The notes under the pieces are model-generated. The model did no database searches. It was not told the DNA's origin and worked only from the letters and a program-made list of their open reading frames with translations. The position numbers and the translations under genes are program-made. Below, in pieces: positions 59,817 to 64,000 of a stretch of 64,000 bases of DNA. Each line of letters begins with the position of its first letter. The first letter of the stretch is position 1. Source of the stretch: Azadirachta indica. Its lineage: Eukaryota > Streptophyta > Magnoliopsida > Sapindales > Meliaceae. The DNA lies in NCBI GenBank assembly GCA_022749755.1, contig CM040451.1, positions 10,925,871-10,989,870 on the forward strand, read 5' to 3'.

Positions 59817-61676
59817 CACAAGCGGTTCTTTCTTCACAGCAGAAATGAAGTTTAAAAAAAAAAAAAAACTCAGAATAGCTTAAAGCTTTAACTATTGAGA
59901 AATTAGTAAAAGTAAAAATAGAATTGAAGAGAGAAAGAGGAAAAAAATTGCAGAGGAAGTAAATTGAAATTGCTTACCTTTTTCTTCTGTTTTAAAATAG
60001 TATGAAAATGAAAAATCGAAGCTTTTTTAATTTTTTTTCTTGTCTCTGAAGAGAACGAAGGATTTGGGAAGAGAGAGAGAGAGAGAGATGAAGTGGTTGG
60101 AGTGGTCTATAGTCAGCGTTATGCGCCTTCTTTAGAAAATGGAGAGAAAATAAATAAAAAAAATAATTGCCACGAAAAACAGAAAATTTATTACAAACAG
60201 CGGGAAGGGTGTTTATGTAATTTTGCTACTTAACATTTGAATTGAATACAGACAGGTGCTGTAAAATGTTAGCGTTATTTGATGAAAAAATCGATGATTT
60301 TTTATCGTATCCTAGTGGTTTAATTATTTGTCCATCACCTTCCTTATAGCCAAAGTTGTATAACCAATTTAATTAAAATTTATACAAGATTATAACTATT
60401 TTCATAATTTTAATAAATTTGTAGTAGTAATACATAATACAGATAAATATTTCATTGGGCACATCGGAAACAACATTCAAAGAATGGAGGCTGTTGAAAA
60501 TGTGTATTATATATTTGTTTGTTTGTTTGTTTGTTTACACTATATTATAGTTGGTTCTGGTCATTGAAATGTTTGAATTAAATTAATAAATAAAAGAAAA
60601 AGTGTAGCATGTATTGCATTCCATGTAACGCGTTTTTCCGAGTTAACAACTAAATAGTCGTATTCTTCAGCTATGAGTTTTCCTTCAGAACGTTCTTTTC
60701 TCCGTGGACTTGTCTCCTCTCCTTGGTCTGTTCCATCTAGTTCCGGAACTAAAAGTAAAATGTAATACAAACATTATTTAGAACAGAATTGGTCATATTT
60801 GTAAAACATAAATAATCACTGATTACTTAATAATATGATATAATTAATTTATTAAGACATACAAAAATATGTCAAGATTTTTACCGTCACTTACAACTTC
60901 TAAATATACCCGAGAATCATTCCGCAAGCATTCTTTGTCGCACGTTGTTATTTTTTTTTTTATTTGATTTTTTATTTTTAATTTTAACTTGCTACCACCG
61001 TAACGTTACCGGGCCAATAAGTTTTCTCTTCGATTTACTCAATAAAATAATAAAAAGTACGGAGAGATTGGAATACTGAAGGCATAAAAGTCTGCCTATC
61101 TACCTATAAAATAATAATAAGACAAATTTTCGCGGTAATTTTCTTGTTAAGTACACATATTTAAATACCATTGTCAAGAGGGCAGCTCATTTGAAGCATT
61201 GGCTTAAATTACGAAGTTCATGTGGAACGAAGCTGGGGTTGACAGGAAAAGAGGAGACCAAAAAGGAAAAGCTTTCCCGTCGAAGATCCACAAATAAATT
61301 GATTATTATAATCCATAATAGATCAAACCTGCCTCTCACTTGTAAAACAAAAGTGAAACACATAAGCTCAGATACTGCTACGCATTTGCAGGCAAGATAA
61401 TGTACAATTTACATCTTCACTGCCTTGAAAGGCTCGGCCAATTAATAATGAAAAAATGGAAGAAAACTATGGAAAGAACGATCGAAGGAGGGAAAGATAC
61501 AAGAGACAAAATTTAAATTGCGAGAACAAAATTATGGCGTTCAAACAATGAAAAAATTAGGAGCATCTGAACAAGGCCACAGAAACTAAATTACAAGTAT
61601 TGATTTGACGAGTGTTTTTTCGGTGTATGAATGTGTCCAAACTAATAAGATACCGTTGAGGCTTGGTTTGGTTGTG
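59817..61676. other. Spacer between SCAMP and the DUF707 gene
   Basis: It holds the SCAMP 5' leader and promoter (minus strand), a GA-rich tract at 60073-60088, a TTTG microsatellite at about 60510-60537, and probably the 3' UTR of the DUF707 gene. No other gene is recognised. Confidence 0.45.
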
Positions 61677-64000
61677 TTAGGAGTCTTGATGTCTTTCTTT
61701 TTTGCGTCTTTGGTTTCTTCGAAATGGATCAACCCAGGCTTTGTCCTCTTCTACGGCTTTATTCCACCGTTTTTTAAATATTTGTAGCTCCAATGTTGAT
61801 TGCCTCCTTATCTGCTCCGTTCATTTTTAGAGTTAATAATCAGAATATATAAGAAATGTTACTTTCCACTTGCGTCAACCTTAATATCTTAGAATATGTA
61901 ACAGCTTGTAAACCTTAGGATTCTTACCTCAGATCGAGGATCAACAGGTGCAGGACCATGTCTCTGAATATTGAGAAGCAAAAAAATCAACAGAGAAGGT
62001 GAAATTTAGAAACTATAGCTGTAAAACAATGAAATGAACGGAAAAAATGTCTATTGTTTAAAGTTTACCTTCAGTAACTCTTCAGTTTTAGTGGTCTGCA
62101 AATAGGTTAAAAAAAAAAAAAACGTGTCATTCTTGTGAAATGAATAACAACAGTCAATAACAACCGAGGTAACCATGACAATCTCAAGTTACCACAACTA
62201 TTCCATTACTGAAAGAAAGTATGGTGGAAAAACAACAGGATTTGAGATGCTAATCAGGAGGGAGAAAAAGGACTGCATCTCAAATGATGCAGTAAATATG
62301 TTGGCTTGCTCAATTAATAGATCTAGGCATCAAAATACATCAGTTACAGTAAAATTGGATTTCAGCTAGGATATTTTGTCCAGATGAAAGGAGGAATAGG
62401 TAAACGAGTAGCATATAAGATTTCTACTTTGCAAAGCAACTCAAAAGAAAAGCAGAACATGACTGTCTGATTTGTACTGTGATACACATCTTTATCTGAA
62501 GTGTACAGTCACAAGAACCAATCAAATTCCAGTTTTGGATATACGAGTTTAATGCTATTTGAAAAGTTGGACACAAAACAGCAAAACAAGAGACAAGTTA
62601 AGAAACATAAAACTTTGACAAAGATCGAGGAGTACAAGTGAACAAATATATAAGCAGCAGAGAAAGGAAACGCAAATAACCTTTTTTGCAGGTGGTTGTC
62701 CTCCCAGTGTTTGTATCCCCTGATGAACCACATACTCACTATCAATAACTCCTACATTCTTTGTACGATCACCCTGTATGATGCCAATATTTTTCAAGAT
62801 TAGCCCAATGCTAGCTGCTAGGTGTTCAAAAGTATTCGATGTTTTATTTTCCATAAAGCAAGAAATAACAATAAGAAAGTACAAAACTTCACATAGAATA
62901 AGTTGTCCAATTGTTTTAGCTCTGCAAAAATAAGATAAGGGTAATCACCCAATATACCTTGAGCCAAAACTAAAAGCCTCTCAAAAAATAGCATATACAA
63001 AGATGTCTTATGAAAAAGCTAGGGATGTAAGACAAAGGATTTGGGTGGATCCTTATAAGTACTTCAAAATAGCCAAAAAAAAAAATGCTTACTTATTTCC
63101 ACATATTTTCACTGCAAATTGGAAGTAAATTCAACTACTCTCCTTATAGCTAGATAGAAAAGACAATAGCTTGTTTCCGAAAGCAGTTTAGAAGCTGGTA
63201 AGTCTTTAGCAATGGCAAAATCATGATTCTGTAGCAAAATCTTCGGGATGCCAATAGCTATGCATTAAGATATGTGATGGATGGTGGTGGTAATTTAGGT
63301 GCTAATGGTTTCTCCTTTTGCAAACAACTTCCTTCACAAAATTAACTCTCTTTTATCAAATCTATAGATTTTACTCTTATTTTCCCTTTTTTATTATCGT
63401 AAAAGAGTTGCTTTCTCAAGGAATGCAAATTATGAGCTTCTTAAGTTTATTAACATACGTTGATTAAACAGAGGAAAGTACATTCAGCATACTAGATCAC
63501 CAAAACATGCAAGCTTTCTCACGGAACCCATGAATTAAGCTTACAGAATAGAAAATTTTCAATAAAATCAATGGTAAGGAGGAAAAAAATATATATACAT
63601 CAGAAAGACTAACATAGCACACATGAATACATAACCTCCTGGGTGGGATAGAGAAAAAAGAAAACAGGCCCAAACCTAGGCCAAAACACAGCTAACAGAA
63701 TCTCACCTGTGCACAATATCCAAGTTTCATATCCATTCCCCATCCATGGACAAGATCGTTCTGAAAAAATCAAAAGCAACTGTGAGACAAACTTATCAAA
63801 ATGAAGTAATGAATGGTACTAGAAATGGTGCTGCTTGATGCAAAAAGCACGTACGTATTTAAAATTAAATTTAGCTAAAAGGTCATCAAATCAAGGGTTT
63901 GCCTCAAATGCGAAGTCCCAATGGTAATCAGCACGGACAACAGTAAGCTTATAATGAAAAGCATTGTTTGCTTCAAAATCTTGGTCAAAGATGCTTGTTC
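61677..64000 (-). CDS. DUF707 family protein, 3' five exons (5' part outside the window)
   Basis: The exons are short. Minus-strand exons with GT-AG ends are 63760-63707 (NDLVHGWGMDMKLGYCAQ), 62773-62681 (GDRTKNVGVIDSEYVVHQ, then GIQTLGGQPPAKK), 62095-62069 (TTKTEELLK), 61963-61928 (RHGPAPVDPRSE) and 61811-61677 (IRRQSTLELQIFKKRWNKAV, then EEDKAWVDPF, a basic tail and TAA). All five are in phase, at 54, 93, 27, 36 and 135 nt. NDLVHGWG and GVIDSEYVVHQ are hallmarks of plant DUF707 proteins, membrane-anchored and glycosyltransferase-like and often labelled 'lysine ketoglutarate reductase trans-splicing related'. That label is historical. The real activity is unknown. The N-terminal anchor and the upstream domain lie beyond 64000. 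Confidence 0.88.

Noticed and set aside
63885..64000. Minus-strand stretch reading FDQDFEANNAFHYKLTVV and on, at the right edge
   Set aside because: It does not match the part of DUF707 expected before NDLVHGWG, and a stop follows shortly. It may be part of an unrelated repeat or chance. More sequence to the right is needed to judge.
1..64000. tRNA, rRNA, CRISPR or prokaryote-like operon features
   Set aside because: No cloverleaf with TTCGA-type arms, no rRNA motifs and no regularly spaced repeats were seen. The window is plant nuclear DNA.

Overview
The window is nuclear DNA from a dicotyledonous flowering plant. Genes are split by short AT-rich introns with GT-AG ends, spacers are AT-rich, there is a decayed Ty1/copia retrotransposon, and all recognisable proteins are plant families. 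The S1/P1 nuclease cluster, CYP71-type P450, receptor-like-protein remnant and general base composition would fit a woody rosid such as Citrus, but that is inference and no search was run.

Layout. Positions 1-34100 hold a tandem cluster of S1/P1-type nucleases (secreted zinc nucleases) on the + strand. Copy A (1-3200) is cut by the window edge. Copy B (4672-7656) is intact except for a frameshift in its signal peptide. An orphan last exon lies at 10432-10562. Copy C (17340-18905) is a pseudogene. Copy D (20264-22592) is complete, at 292 aa. Copy E (23829-26085) is a complete ENDO1/BFN1-type gene of 301 aa. Copy F (31681-33783) is a broken duplicate of E. The cluster has been invaded by a 1.7 kb element with very long inverted arms (8505-10205), a degenerate copia element on the minus strand (11133-16720), an insertion inside an intron of B, and two related LTR-like segments (26432-26974 and 30013-30400). 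Those LTR-like segments bracket a receptor-like-protein fragment and a damaged CYP71-type P450 gene.

Positions 34100-64000 are ordinary single-copy gene space. They contain an internal alternative NAD(P)H dehydrogenase of mitochondria (NDA type, +), two related tiny proteins of 58 and 62 aa (-), a HAL2-like 3'(2'),5'-bisphosphate nucleotidase with an N-terminal extension (+), a secreted glycine-rich protein with a cysteine-rich tail (+), a 13-exon SCAMP membrane-trafficking gene (-), and the 3' five exons of a DUF707 gene (-) running off the right edge.

The intact nucleases D and E should be secretory-pathway enzymes that degrade RNA and single-stranded DNA. The other genes show no operon-like relation, as expected in a plant. 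No wholly new system is evident. The points most worth checking are the signal-peptide frameshift in B, the shared upstream block before D, E and F, the long-armed foldback element, and the pair of tiny conserved proteins.
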